64,000 bases of DNA from Blepharisma stoltei (lineage: Eukaryota; Ciliophora; Heterotrichea; Heterotrichida; Blepharismidae). The notes below the pieces were generated by a model. It was not told where the DNA came from. It ran no database searches and saw only the letters and a list, made by a program, of their open reading frames with translations. Positions 44,401 through 55,287 of this stretch are shown piece by piece. The position numbers and the translations under genes are program-made. The first letter of the stretch is position 1. Each line of letters begins with the position of its first letter. The stretch is taken from assembly GCA_914767885.1 (NCBI GenBank), contig CAJZBQ010000033.1, forward strand, positions 868,001-932,000. Direction: 5' to 3'.

Positions 44401-47400
44401 CTTGATCAGCCTGATTTAACGTTAAAAGAGCTGACAAAAAGAGAAGAAGCACTGGCTACTATGAAGCAAAGGGTAGAGATGATAGAAACTTTTAGCTCAG
44501 CTTTAATTAAACTTAAGCCAAAAGACCTTACAATAAAGCAAACTGTCTGCAGAAAAAAATTTGATGCTCTATTTTTACTGCATTGTGATACTTTAAAGCT
44601 GTGAAAACTGACCAATTATTGGCGAAAACATTTAGAAAAATGGATGCTGACTACTTTTGAAAATCTTGACGTCAAAAAAATGTGCATAAAAGCTGAAAAA
44701 ATCAGCAAAAGGCTTGGCGATGGCTATTTTGAAAGCAAAAAATTCCCAAAAGCAGCAGAGCGAGCTCTTAAATTAGTCACCGAAGAAATCAGCAGCTTGA
44801 CCTCTATATCAAGCCTACTATTAGATTTAAAAAGTGACTCTTTAAAGCCTAGACACTGAGAAATGATATTAAAAGTCATAAAAAAGCCTGAACTCTTAAA
44901 TTTTGCATTTAAATTACAAGACCTCACAGAAGTAGGCCTGATTAAATATATCCCCAAAATAAAAAATATTTTAGAAGATGCTTATGAAGAGTCCAAATGT
45001 GAAGCCAATTTAATTTCAATAAAAACCATTTGGGACTCCATGGAGCTTTCATTTGAAGAATCGAAAAATGGAAGCAGCATGCATGTGTTAGCTAATGTAA
45101 AAGAAATAGAAAACTGGATAGAAGAGCATATTATTACTATAGAAAACATTGAGCAAGCTATGAATACGTCACATATCCAAGCAGAAATAGAAGACTGGAA
45201 AGTAAAACTTACTCAAATGAAGCACGTCTTGGATTTGTGGGAGTCTTGTCAGAATTCGTGGCTGCAGCTTGAGCCTATGTTTAATTCAGAACATATGGGA
45301 AATACAACTTCTAGTGAAATTGAGGCGTTTAAAGAAATGCAAACTAATTTAAAAAGACTTGTGTGGGCAGCTCAGCAAAATACGAAAGCTACTTATAATT
45401 TGCTTTTACCTGGCAGGGATAAGCTTTTTGAAAAAATACTTGAAGGAATTTCAAATTTGAAAAAAAATATTAAAGGCTTCTTAGACAGTCACAGATTTAT
45501 TCTATTTTCCTTAAATTTGTATATCCTCCATTTAAAATTAATTTTTTTTTTTTTTTTTATTTTTTGCTATACATTTCCTAGATTTTTCTTTTTATCTGAT
45601 CCACAGCTTTTGCAATTTTTATCATATGTCCATACAGAGCAACAATTTGATAAATATTTATCATTTTTGTTTCCAGGAGGTTCTAAATTTCTAATTAAAA
45701 AATTTAGTTATGAAGAAGCAGCTAGTGCTGAAGAATTTGAATTTGAGCTGAGTTCTTCTGATTTAGAAAATAAAGATGAAATTGATGATTTTCTAACTCC
45801 CCCCCCCCCTCCGTGAGCGAACAAAACCATTAGAAAAATCGCTATTTTTTGACCAAAAACCCACCCTCCGTGAGTGAACAAAAATTTTTTTAATAGAAAA
45901 AATTTTAAATGAAAAAAATTTTGATATATAAGTGATAATTAGTATAATGAAATCTAGAGCTAATTCTGTTTAATTTTTAAACAAATTGCGTTTTAAAACA
46001 TAAATTTTGCAAATTAAATTAATATTTGCTTCCCAATTTTTGCAAATTAGGATTTTTTTAAATTTCGAAAAAAATATTTTTTATAAAATTTATATATAAA
46101 TTTTTTTTAAAAAAAAAAAATTAACCCCCCTCCGTGAGTGAACAAAATTTTTTTGTTCGCTCACGGAGGGGGGGGGGGGAGTAAGCGATTTAAAAGCTGA
46201 TGATACTCAAAGTGAAGGAAATAGAAATTTTATAACAGCAAAACAAAAACTGAAAGAAAAATGCATGAAAAATGTGAATCAAGGAAAATTTTTGTATGAA
46301 ATTATGGGTATTGAAGGGTTTAATGGAGAAATTTTATTTTTTGAAAAATCTGTTAGTATTGTTGGAAGTGTGGAAGCATGGCTATTAGAAGTTGAAAAAG
46401 AAATGAAAAGCACTTTAGGAAATATGGTAAAAGATACAGTGTCTTATTTTTCTAAACAAAGTTTAGATGAATGAATTTTGGATTTCCCCCAACAAACAGT
46501 TTTTACTGCTTTAATGCTTGTGGTTACAAGTGAAATTACTGAAATTATGAAAGACTACCAAAACCAAAAAGGCTCTGATTCGAGTGATAATGAAATTGAA
46601 ATCCCCAATGAAGAAATTGACGAAAAATTCACCAGATCTTTTTTTACAAATAGCCAATCTATTGATAAAGAAGCGCTTAAAAAAGAGCTTCAGTCTAAAG
46701 GCTATAAAGGCTTATATACAAGACTGCAGTTTTGGATAAGTCAGATTGCAAAAAGTTTAAATTCAAATCAAAGCATTAACTCATATCAAATAATGTGCTT
46801 AAGGTCAGTGATTTATTATTTAAATTATCAATCAGATATAGTAAATTCTCTTTTACTGAAAAAAATTTACTCAAAAGGCGATTTTGAGTGGAAAAAAATT
46901 TTCAGAGCATATTGGAAGCCTTCTGTAAATAAAGTTGAATTGGAGTGTGGAGAGACAAGTATTCTTCAAGAAAATGAATATTTAGGAAGCTCATATAGGC
47001 TACTTTATTCACCTTTAACAACTAGATATTTTGTATTTATAAGCAGTGCTCTTAGAGAATTATCATTAGTTTTATTTAAAACTAGCCCATGCGTTGATTC
47101 AGCTTTTGATATTTTTGAAGAGTTCTCAAATCTTTGTGGAATTGCAAGCTCAAAAGTTTATATCAACAGCAATACTTCTATGACTATGCTTCTAAAAAGG
47201 CTTAATGGGGCTGCTCACTCTGGCATATGAATTGTTTTCGAGCACCTGGATAATCTCAGTCTCCACAATTTACAAATTTTAACAAAAGAAGTCCAAATGG
47301 TGAGGCAGCAATTTATAGCCTCAAATACAATTAAAAATTATAATTATAAATTTGCAGCTATGTTTTCTATTTCTCCATTGCAATACCGCCAAGATAAAGC

Positions 47401-50400
47401 TTTGCTATCCTGTTTACAGCTCTCTTTTAGATCCATTGAAATTATAAAGCCTGACGTGAAATTTATAGTGCAGATTCTTTTAATTCAAGAAGGGTTCAAA
47501 AGTATAGACACTCTAACTCCCCCCCCCCCCTCCGTGAGTGAACAAAAAAATTTTGTTCACTCACGGAGGGGGGTTAATTTTTTTTTTTTAAAAAAAAATT
47601 TATATATAAATTTTATAAAAAATATTTTTTTCGAAATTTAAAAAAATCCTAATTCGTAAAAATTGGAAAGCAAATATTAATTTAATTTATAAAATTTATG
47701 TTTTAAAAAGCAATTCGTTTAAAATTAAATAGAACTAGCTCTAGATTTCATTATACTAATTATCATTTATATATCAAAAATTTTTTCTATCAAAAAATAT
47801 TTCTATTAAAAAAAATTTTTGTTCACTCACGGAGGGTGGGTTTTTGGTCAAAAAATAGCGATTTTTCTAATGATTTTGTTCACTCACGGAGGGGGGGGGA
47901 GTAAGTACATTAATGAAAAATCTTATAAAAATACTAATGGAAAAAATAGATCCTAATATTTCTGTATCAGTGAAAGCTATCATGAGTATACTATATTAAA
48001 TTAAATTTATTAGGAATTGATTTAATGCTAATTTTCTTGCCCTTTAATCGTAAAATATTAAAATTAAATCTACTCATTATATAATATAACAAATTATTTT
48101 ATTTTAATATTAATAAGGCGAATTATCATATTTTTTTGAAAATAAGAAATCACTATAATAAGCCTCTATTTAATTTATTTAAAGGTTTATATAATAATTA
48201 TCGCTAAAAAAATGATAAACCAAACTGAAACTGATATAGAATCCAGAGAAATTTCAGCATTAGCAAATGCCGCAAAATTATTTTTTTCAAATAAAATAAT
48301 TTCTGCGAATAATATAGGACCTAAAATTACTAAAGAAAAGACCTATGAAATTTTAGAAAATATTGACGACACTGTAGGAATGGTTTTTAGAAGGAGACAA
48401 AAAACAGGATTTGAGATGCCTGAGCTTAGAAAATTGATAGGAAAAAGTGCAGAAGAAATGGGATTAAATTTATCAGACTTGCAGCTAAAAAAATGCGAAG
48501 ATATATATTACGGACTAAGAATAAACCGTGGATTTATCATTCTAGGTCCAAATACAACTGGGAAATCTACCATGCTTGAATTAGTTGCAAAAATTCTTAA
48601 AAATGTATATAATTTTGAAATTAATCAAATAGAAATAAACCCAAATACTTTTACTGAAAAACAGCTATTTGGATCAATGGAGCCTCAGCAAAATCCAAAA
48701 GAAGGGATTTTATCTAAAATTTGTGAAGAAGCTTTGCAAAGTGACTCCAGATTTCATTGGCTGATACTTGACGCAAAATATATGCAATCATGATGGGCTG
48801 AATTGTTTTTACCATTATTTGAAAACTCTTTAACAAATTTGAACGATTTTCAGTCTTTAGATTTGTCTGATTTTTTGCCATCTTCCAAGTCTTTGCTTTC
48901 TGCAAAAACTGATATTTTAGCATTTCCAAATATGACAAATCTCCAATTTCCAAAAAATATGTCAATTATCTATCAGACAACTGAAATCTCTTCTATGTCT
49001 CCTTCATTTCTTAACAAAGTAGGCATTTATTTTTTCGAAGAAAAATCTCTTACCTCTTGTGATATTTGTATATTTTCTTTAAAATCAATATGCCAAAAAT
49101 ATTTAAAATACGGATTACACCCTAAATTTATTATAGAAATTTTTTCCACAAAAATCAAAAAAATGATAGAAAATATTGAAGTATGTTTTTCAGAGAATCC
49201 AGGGTGAAATTCAAAGGTTCTTTCTCTATCATTTGTAAGGATATTTCAAATGGTAATGGAAGTTATGGTAACCCAAGCATTTGTAGCTGTTGGAGAAGAA
49301 GAAGGGATGTATTCTCCTTCAGATGTAGAGCTAGAACAGTATGCGATAAAAAATGCTTCCACTAAACCAATATTAATAGAGTATTATTCAAGAATAGAAA
49401 TTGGGATGATTTATACTTTAATTTGGTCTTTTGGGGCCTGCTTAAACTCGGATGATAAATCAAAATTTTCAACAATAATACATAAACACATCGCTAATTC
49501 AAGCTTCAAATACAAATTTCCAGAAAATTCAGACATTTTCAATATTTTTATTGACTGGACTGATATTTCTTTTCATACCTTCAGTGAGGCTCCTTTAGCA
49601 CAAAATTCGCTTTCCCCATCACTTTATATTATGATTCCTTCTCTGGAATTAACAAGGTCAGCTTTTCTACTAAACAGCATAATCCTAGTAGAAAATTCTT
49701 TAAATACCCAAAAATATATACAACTCATAGGAGAATCAGGATCAGGAAAGACTTCTCTTGCTCAATATATTTCTAATATAAACATTGAAAATTACAGTAC
49801 AACTGTCCAAACAGTTACCCCACATCTGTCTGTTACCCATCTACACAGCTCAGTGCTAAATCTAGTAAATAAAAAAGGTTTTGATAGAAAATTACTTTTA
49901 GTTATAGAAGATGTCCATTTAGACGAAAATTATAAAAAAAATATTTTGGAAGATCTAAAATATTGGGCCAAACATGAAGGATTTTTTGAGCCAGAAGACC
50001 TAGATTTTATTCATATAAAATCTGCAGATTTCATTACCACTTGTCAGCCACAAAACTTAGAATCTTTATCACTTGACTCAAATATTCACAAAATTTTCCT
50101 TGAAGCCCCTAATACCCATATTTTTAAACAAATTTTAGTAAATTGTGTATTTCAGAGAAAAAACTCTGTAGAAATCTTAGTGCATAGATATTTGAAAATT
50201 ATTATCAGCATTATTTGTCATATGAAAAAAGATTTTTCTGATAATTTTAGCTTTATGAGGGTAATTAAAAATTTCAAAAGTTTTTTATATTTTTCGAAAA
50301 ACTGCGAATGAAGTGAAGGAAATGAGCTAAAAGAAGAAGACAGAGTCGCCGAAATGCTGGCTTATGAGCTCAAAAGAGGATTTAAAGATTCTATTAAAGA

Positions 50401-53400
50401 CAAAAAAGAGTTCGACTTAAAAATTTCAGAGCATATTAGCAATAAACTAAAAGTTAACAAAATGCAGGCAGGGCTGCTGTATGGGGATTATATTTCTGAG
50501 AATCAAAAATATAATTCTAGTTTTGTGTACTCGAGAAAATTAGTAGCAGATATAGAGAATATCCAAAATATAATTATAGAAAAGATCAATAAGTACCCAG
50601 GGATGACTGAAAAAAAGTTTTTGTCAATTGTGGCTTACTGCTTATACCCTTCTGCTATTGAAAGAATTTGGGCTATTTGTAGAATAATACAAGAAGAAGG
50701 ACTGCATGGGATTCTGCAAATTCCTGCAGGTAACTGATATATATTAAATGACGACGTGCCAGCTTGCACTCTTGGTACCACAGTCCACATCTTAAAGTAA
50801 CGGCAAACTGGAACGGATTTGAAAGCCGAGAAACAAGTCCAGCCTTAGCAAATGTTTATTAGGTAGGTTTTGGCTGCTTTCCTGCAACTAGAAATGGAGA
50901 TGCTCAGCAATTTACCAAGAAGTTGGGGGTTCAGCTGAACCATAGGAATTACTATAACTGCCAAATGAAGGCACTTTTGCGCTGATAGACTTCAAAGAGC
51001 TAATCCCTGAAAACAAGTTGCTCTTAATCATCCATTGTAGGTCACAGAAATCCATAAGCTGCCCATTCAAGACTGAAGCCTCAATGCAAGGAGGTGACAA
51101 ATGCACCAGTTACGACTAGGCTTACTAGGAAATTTATCTCAAATTAGATAAACCTCTGTGCGAGAGGTCTTTGGTAGCTGCGTCACAATATGGCTAGCAC
51201 TGCCTTTAATAATCCAATCTTACTCCTTCAGGTAACGGTGCATATGAATGTGTCCAAGCCGCTTGTATATTAAAACAATGCAGAATTATTGAAATCGATA
51301 GAGATTTTACTGACTTTCAAGCAAAATTCGAAGAATCAATTTTAACTATTTTTGAAAAAATGAAAAATTCTGAACAAACCCAATGTGTATTTTTATTCCA
51401 AATTTCTCCATCAAAATACGAATCTTATCTTGACCTATTAAATTGGTTTATTATTTCAGATTTACAAGATATCAGCCTTTTCTCAGCAGGATTTCTAGAT
51501 AAACTTTCAAATATAAGCCAAGACAAATTATTCCGCTCCAAAATTTTAAATTCCGATGAAAATCCTATCCTAATTGTGCTGAAATTTTTAAAAAAATATT
51601 TTCATATAATTATTCAGATTTCTTCATTAGAAGAATACAAAACTTTTTTATTACGATATCCCAAGCTTAGTGATAGATGTGAAATTATTATTGAATATTC
51701 TCAGCCAGACTATGGAGAACTTTCACATATGGCTGAAAATTATTTAAAAATAAGAGGCATTGAAGACGTAGGGCTTGCAGAAGTTATGACAGAACTGTTT
51801 ATGCACGCAAAAGGCTCATATGAAAGAAATGAATTTGTTGATGCCAGCGAAAGGCCAGATCTGGATAATTTTATTTGCACTAAAAGACTGGTGGATTTTA
51901 TTGATAATTTTTGTAACATGTATTATCAAGCTCAAGAAAAGATTAAAAAATATAGATCAAACCTAGAAAAAGTCCTGGAAAAAACAAAAATTTTCCAGTC
52001 TATGCATGAGCAGCTTGGCAATAATATGTCGTTTTTACAAGAGCATTCAATGAAAACCTCTTCAAATATCAATCTTACCCGTGGGCAAATAGAAAAACTA
52101 AGAAAATCTCAGGCACAAAAGCAAGAGCTGATTGAAGAAAAAGAAAGACTAAATGCTGCTTTACAGTCTGAATTAGAACATTTACAGAAAGAAAATGAAG
52201 AAATTGTGGCTTCAAAAGATATGAGACTAGAACAGACTTTCAATGCACTAGTTCCTTATTTACAGCAAACAAGCTATATTCAAGATTTTTTTAAAGCCAA
52301 TGATGAAAAAAATGTAAGGCTTTTTCACATTTTGGCTGCAATAATAGGAAAAGATGAAGAAGGAAATTTATTATGCAATTTAACCTCTATAAAGATATTA
52401 TAACATATTTTTTTAAAACAAAATTATTTATTATAAATCAACATAGAAATTTTTGAGCAGCCTTCATCACTTATTGGTTCTTTAAGAAACAAGCATGAAG
52501 GACAGTTATCACGAAGGGTTTTAAATGTGCTCAGTGAATATGTAAGTAAGGTTGAAAAGAAAACCTACAGAGATCCATTTATGATGTCTTTATATGACTA
52601 TTTAGATTCAATCCTTCAAAGAAACCAAGTTTTACAGCTATTGCAGCCCCAAATAGCCAGAACTGATGAACTGAAAAACGAAATTGCTAATAATAATGTC
52701 TCTATTACCTACGCACAAAAGTATATTTTAGACATAGAAAGAGAGCTTCGCAGATGCATAGACAGAGAAAGACTGTTCTCAAGCGAATTAACTAAAAGAA
52801 AAGAAAAATTAAAAACCAGCGAAGTCACCCATATAAGAACTGACAATTTAATCGCAGCTGTGACTGAATTAAACACAAAAGCAAGAAACAAGCTTAATAT
52901 CGTTGAAGAAATTGAGAAAAAATTGGTTGGCGATTGTTTAATTTTTACTTGCAATTCTGAGTACTTTGGGCATTTAAATATTGCTCAAAGAGTGCAAGAA
53001 TGGGCTTCTATTTTTAGGAATTTAGAAGCTAGAGAAATTTTTGCTGACGAAAGATGGCAGGATAGCTCATTTAGCTCGCAGTTGAAGATTTTTAAATATT
53101 ATTCGAAGTTTATAAATCTAGAACCTTCAAAAAGTGATGTGAAATTTGGGAATTTTTCGGTCTCTGACTCACAGAATTTGATGAAATTGTCATCAAATTA
53201 TTGGTTTGGCCATGATATATACTATATTTAGTTAAAAATACAAAAAATAGCCCAAAATTAAATAGAAATCATAAAAATACTTTCATTTAAAAAATTTATT
53301 CTTTTTTCCTATAAATTTAGGAAGGGCGTATGATGAAATAAGTGAAATTCTCATAAAAAATTTGCTGCCTAAGCATTATAAAGATTTAGATGATCGAAAA

Positions 53401-55272
53401 GAAAATATGAGAATTCTAAAAGCTGATATGAAAGAAAGGAAAAAAAGGAAAAAAACTGAGCTGACACTGTGCGATATTAATTTGTTGCAGGACTATGATC
53501 ATTATATGGACCTTTTAAATGTCATTAAAGCCAGCGATGAATCGATTCAGAGGTTTTACCTAGCTCAAGAAGACTATTTAAGCTTTATGCAGCAATTTCC
53601 ATTGATTATTAACCTAGAAAAATGCCTCAAAAAATTCATAATGCCACAGCTGTTTTTATATTTTTATGCTGGCATAAAAGAAGAATTCTCGTCATTATTT
53701 TCGCTCATATATGCGATTTATGTCGGATTGGCACAAGGACAGATTAAAGATAAAGAACTTGATGAATTTGAAAAGAAATTTTGAAATACTAAAGAAAATT
53801 TACAGATGGGAACCATAGTAAAAGAAGCAAAACCACAAAAACTAGAAAAATCAGAAGCAGAAACTAATGAAATTTCTCTAGATTATGAAAAAAATCTAAA
53901 AGAAAAATTAAATCAAGCTAACAGCGAAGAAGTCTCAAAAATGATGACTGTGCTTTTTAACTCCCATTATAGTGAAATTCCTACATTACTCAGAATTTTG
54001 GTATCTTTAAAATCACCTGACAATAAAACAAAAAATCTTCTAACTTCCCTTTAATTAGAAGCAAAGTCGCTATTTTGAGAAAAAAAGTCTCGTTTTTTTA
54101 GTGAGTATAGCATAAATTTTTGGTGCAAACTATATTTTAATAATAATTATATAATAATTAAATATCAAGCGAATTATAATAAATTTCAGAGCTGCATTCT
54201 AAAACATAATTTTTATATAAATTAAATTTTAGTTCGCATTTTTACAAATCTGATCCTTAAAATCGAAAATTTTTTTCCTATAAAATCTTAAAAAATTCAG
54301 CCCCTTGGATGCTTTTTCTTGCTAACTCCTCCCCCCCCCCTCCGTGAGCGAACAAAAAAATTTTGTTCGCTCACGGAGGGGGGTTAATTTTTTTTTTTTT
54401 TAAAAAAAATTTATATATAAATTTTATAAAAAATATTTTTTTCGAAATTTAAAAAAAATCCTAATTTGCAAAAATTGGGAAGCAAATATTAATTTAATTT
54501 GCAAAATTTATGTTTTAAAACGCAATTTGTTTAAAATTAAACAGAATTAGCTCTAGATTTCATTATACTAATTATCACTTATATATCAAAATTTTTTTCC
54601 ATTAAAATTTTTTCTATTAAAAAAATTTTTGTTTCACTCACGGAGGGTGGGTTTTTGGTCAAAAAATAGCGATTTTTCTAATGGTTTTGTTCGCTCACGG
54701 AGGGGGGGGGGGGAGTAAGCAAAGGGAAAGTAAAAGATTTTATTAATGAAAGGCTGAACTTTATTTCTGATTTACATGATACTAAAATGACTCTAGAAAA
54801 CTTAATAAAAATCGGTAATTGGAAGCTACCAATTGCAATACACTCACTTCCAGGAGTAAATATTATTAATATGCTCTGCTCATTAGCCAACAACCATAAT
54901 GTTGGCCTAGAAGTAATTAGAAAACTCAGCCATGATGAAAACAAAATTGATAGTGACCCTGCTACTTATGAGCTGATTTTTTCAAGTGCAAAAGAAGGAA
55001 ACTGGGTCTTAATAAGCACTGAGCAATTTCCTTTTAGCTGAAAAGGCATTTATCAACAGCTTAAAGAATTAAATGAAAAAAATGAAATTAATGAAGAATT
55101 TAGGATTTTCTTTGATTTGCAAGGATTTAAAAACGAAGAAATCCCTTGGGGATTTTTGAACCAGGAATGCGGAAGAATTTATGTGATAGAAAAAGATGCT
55201 GAAGAAGCTGCAAGGTACTCTGATATTTGGAGCAGGTTTTTGTGTGGTGATGAAATTTTAAAGATTAAATAA
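41453..55272 (+). CDS. Divergent dynein heavy chain with degenerate AAA1
   Basis: After removing 13 IESs one frame of roughly 3,550 codons runs from ATG 41453 to TAA 55272. N-terminal tail (FVMNFNKRKNLAKWLKETRK), DHC_N1-like region, linker (RHWEMILKVI; FPRFFFLSDPQLLQFL; GSVEAWLLEVEKEMKSTL; WILDFPQQTVFTALM), AAA1 (LLYSPLTTRYFVFISSALRE), AAA2 P-loop GPNTTGKST, AAA3 P-loop GESGSGKTS with LLVIEDVH, AAA4 with a lost P-loop (IPAGNGAYE), stalk coiled coils, and AAA6 (SLPGVNIINML; EGNWVLISTEQFPFSW). AAA1 has FKTSPCVDSA where dyneins have the catalytic Walker A, and VFEHLDN for the DEFNR Walker B. It ends after AAA6 without the usual C-terminal domain. This resembles DNHD1-like non-motor dynein relatives; the assignment is inferred. 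Confidence 0.85.
42585..42723. mobile_element. GC-richer IES flanked by 10-bp direct repeat
   Basis: 139 bp between two CACTATGTAA copies (42575-42584, 42714-42723), both in the same codon phase; removal reads GFLHYVRLSYFNSV. Contains CCGCCTAAACTAAGGACTAG, reminiscent of the TTCCGCCTAAGG word in the larger GC-rich elements. Confidence 0.75.
43115..43288. mobile_element. IES with long palindromic ends
   Basis: 174 bp, TA 43113-43114 and 43287-43288. TIR of more than 45 bp including CGATAAGGGCCGTGGG; a second inner inverted repeat TTGGTCAAACC...GGTTTGACCAA. Removal joins KTIGNY to LHLEQIKTV. Confidence 0.88.
43409..43788. mobile_element. Family C MITE-like IES
   Basis: About 380 bp. Word CCTCGAAGTTCGACCAAGA after a poly-C run, inner TTAACCCCCC plus word variant about 50 bp in, hairpin of the word at the right end. 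The flanks read CTCA on both sides, not TA, but keeping one TCA does not restore the frame; an AC repeat (43409-43410 / 43789-43790) does (NNFFS to QIEEISV). Exact cut sites unresolved. Confidence 0.75.
44279..44349. other. 71-bp IES
   Basis: TA 44277-44278 and 44348-44349. Removal joins KLAKKI to KKFEQNYIQRY. Confidence 0.75.
45500..45571. other. 72-bp IES, frame-neutral
   Basis: TA 45498-45499 and 45570-45571. No stop inside, but left in it would add a run of Phe/Leu; removed, it gives DSHRFTFPRFFFLSD, the dynein linker consensus. Confidence 0.75.
45796..46183. mobile_element. Family A MITE-like IES, copy 3
   Basis: 388 bp, TA 45794-45795 and 46182-46183. Same orientation as 8046-8431. 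Removal joins DEIDDFL to SDLKADD. Confidence 0.93.
47516..47903. mobile_element. Family A MITE-like IES, copy 4 (inverted)
   Basis: 388 bp, TA 47514-47515 and 47902-47903. Uses the GTGAGTGAACAAAA variant of the word at both ends. Removal joins FKSIDTL to STLMKNLIKIL. Confidence 0.93.
47996..48189. other. 194-bp AT-rich IES
   Basis: TA 47994-47995 and 48188-48189 (best fit). Removal joins KAIMSILY to IIIIAKKMINQ, matching the conserved helix before AAA2 in dyneins. Confidence 0.7.
50733..51234. mobile_element. GC-richer 502-bp IES at the AAA4 P-loop
   Basis: Flanks CCTGCAGGTAAC and CCTTCAGGTAAC share an 8-bp CAGGTAAC; TA 50731-50732 and 51233-51234 restore IPAGNGAYEC. The body is GC-richer than all surrounding IESs and has no clear TIR or coding frame. 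Confidence 0.8.
52392..52445. other. 54-bp IES
   Basis: TA 52390-52391 and 52444-52445. Removal joins CNLTSI to EIFEQPSSLI. Confidence 0.75.
53220..53313. other. About 94-bp IES, right end uncertain
   Basis: TA 53218-53219; right TA at 53312-53313 or 53318-53319, both in frame (GHDI to NLGRAYDE or GRAYDE). Confidence 0.6.
54043..54324. mobile_element. Degenerate family A IES abutting a fresh one
   Basis: 282 bp, TA 54041-54042 and 54323-54324. Core AGCTGCATTCTAAAACATAA and TACAAATCTGATCC matches family A with heavy decay. It shares its right TA with the next element. Confidence 0.7.
54325..54717. mobile_element. Family A MITE-like IES, copy 5 (inverted)
   Basis: 393 bp, TA 54323-54324 and 54716-54717. 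Removing this and 54043-54324 together joins TKNLL to SKGKVKDFI; removing only one leaves stops. Confidence 0.92.
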
Positions 55273-55287
55273 AGTTTTAAACAATAA

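Noticed and set aside
45498-45571. Transmembrane segment in the dynein linker
   Set aside because: The Phe/Leu run comes from an AT-rich 72-bp IES without stops; removing it restores the normal linker sequence.
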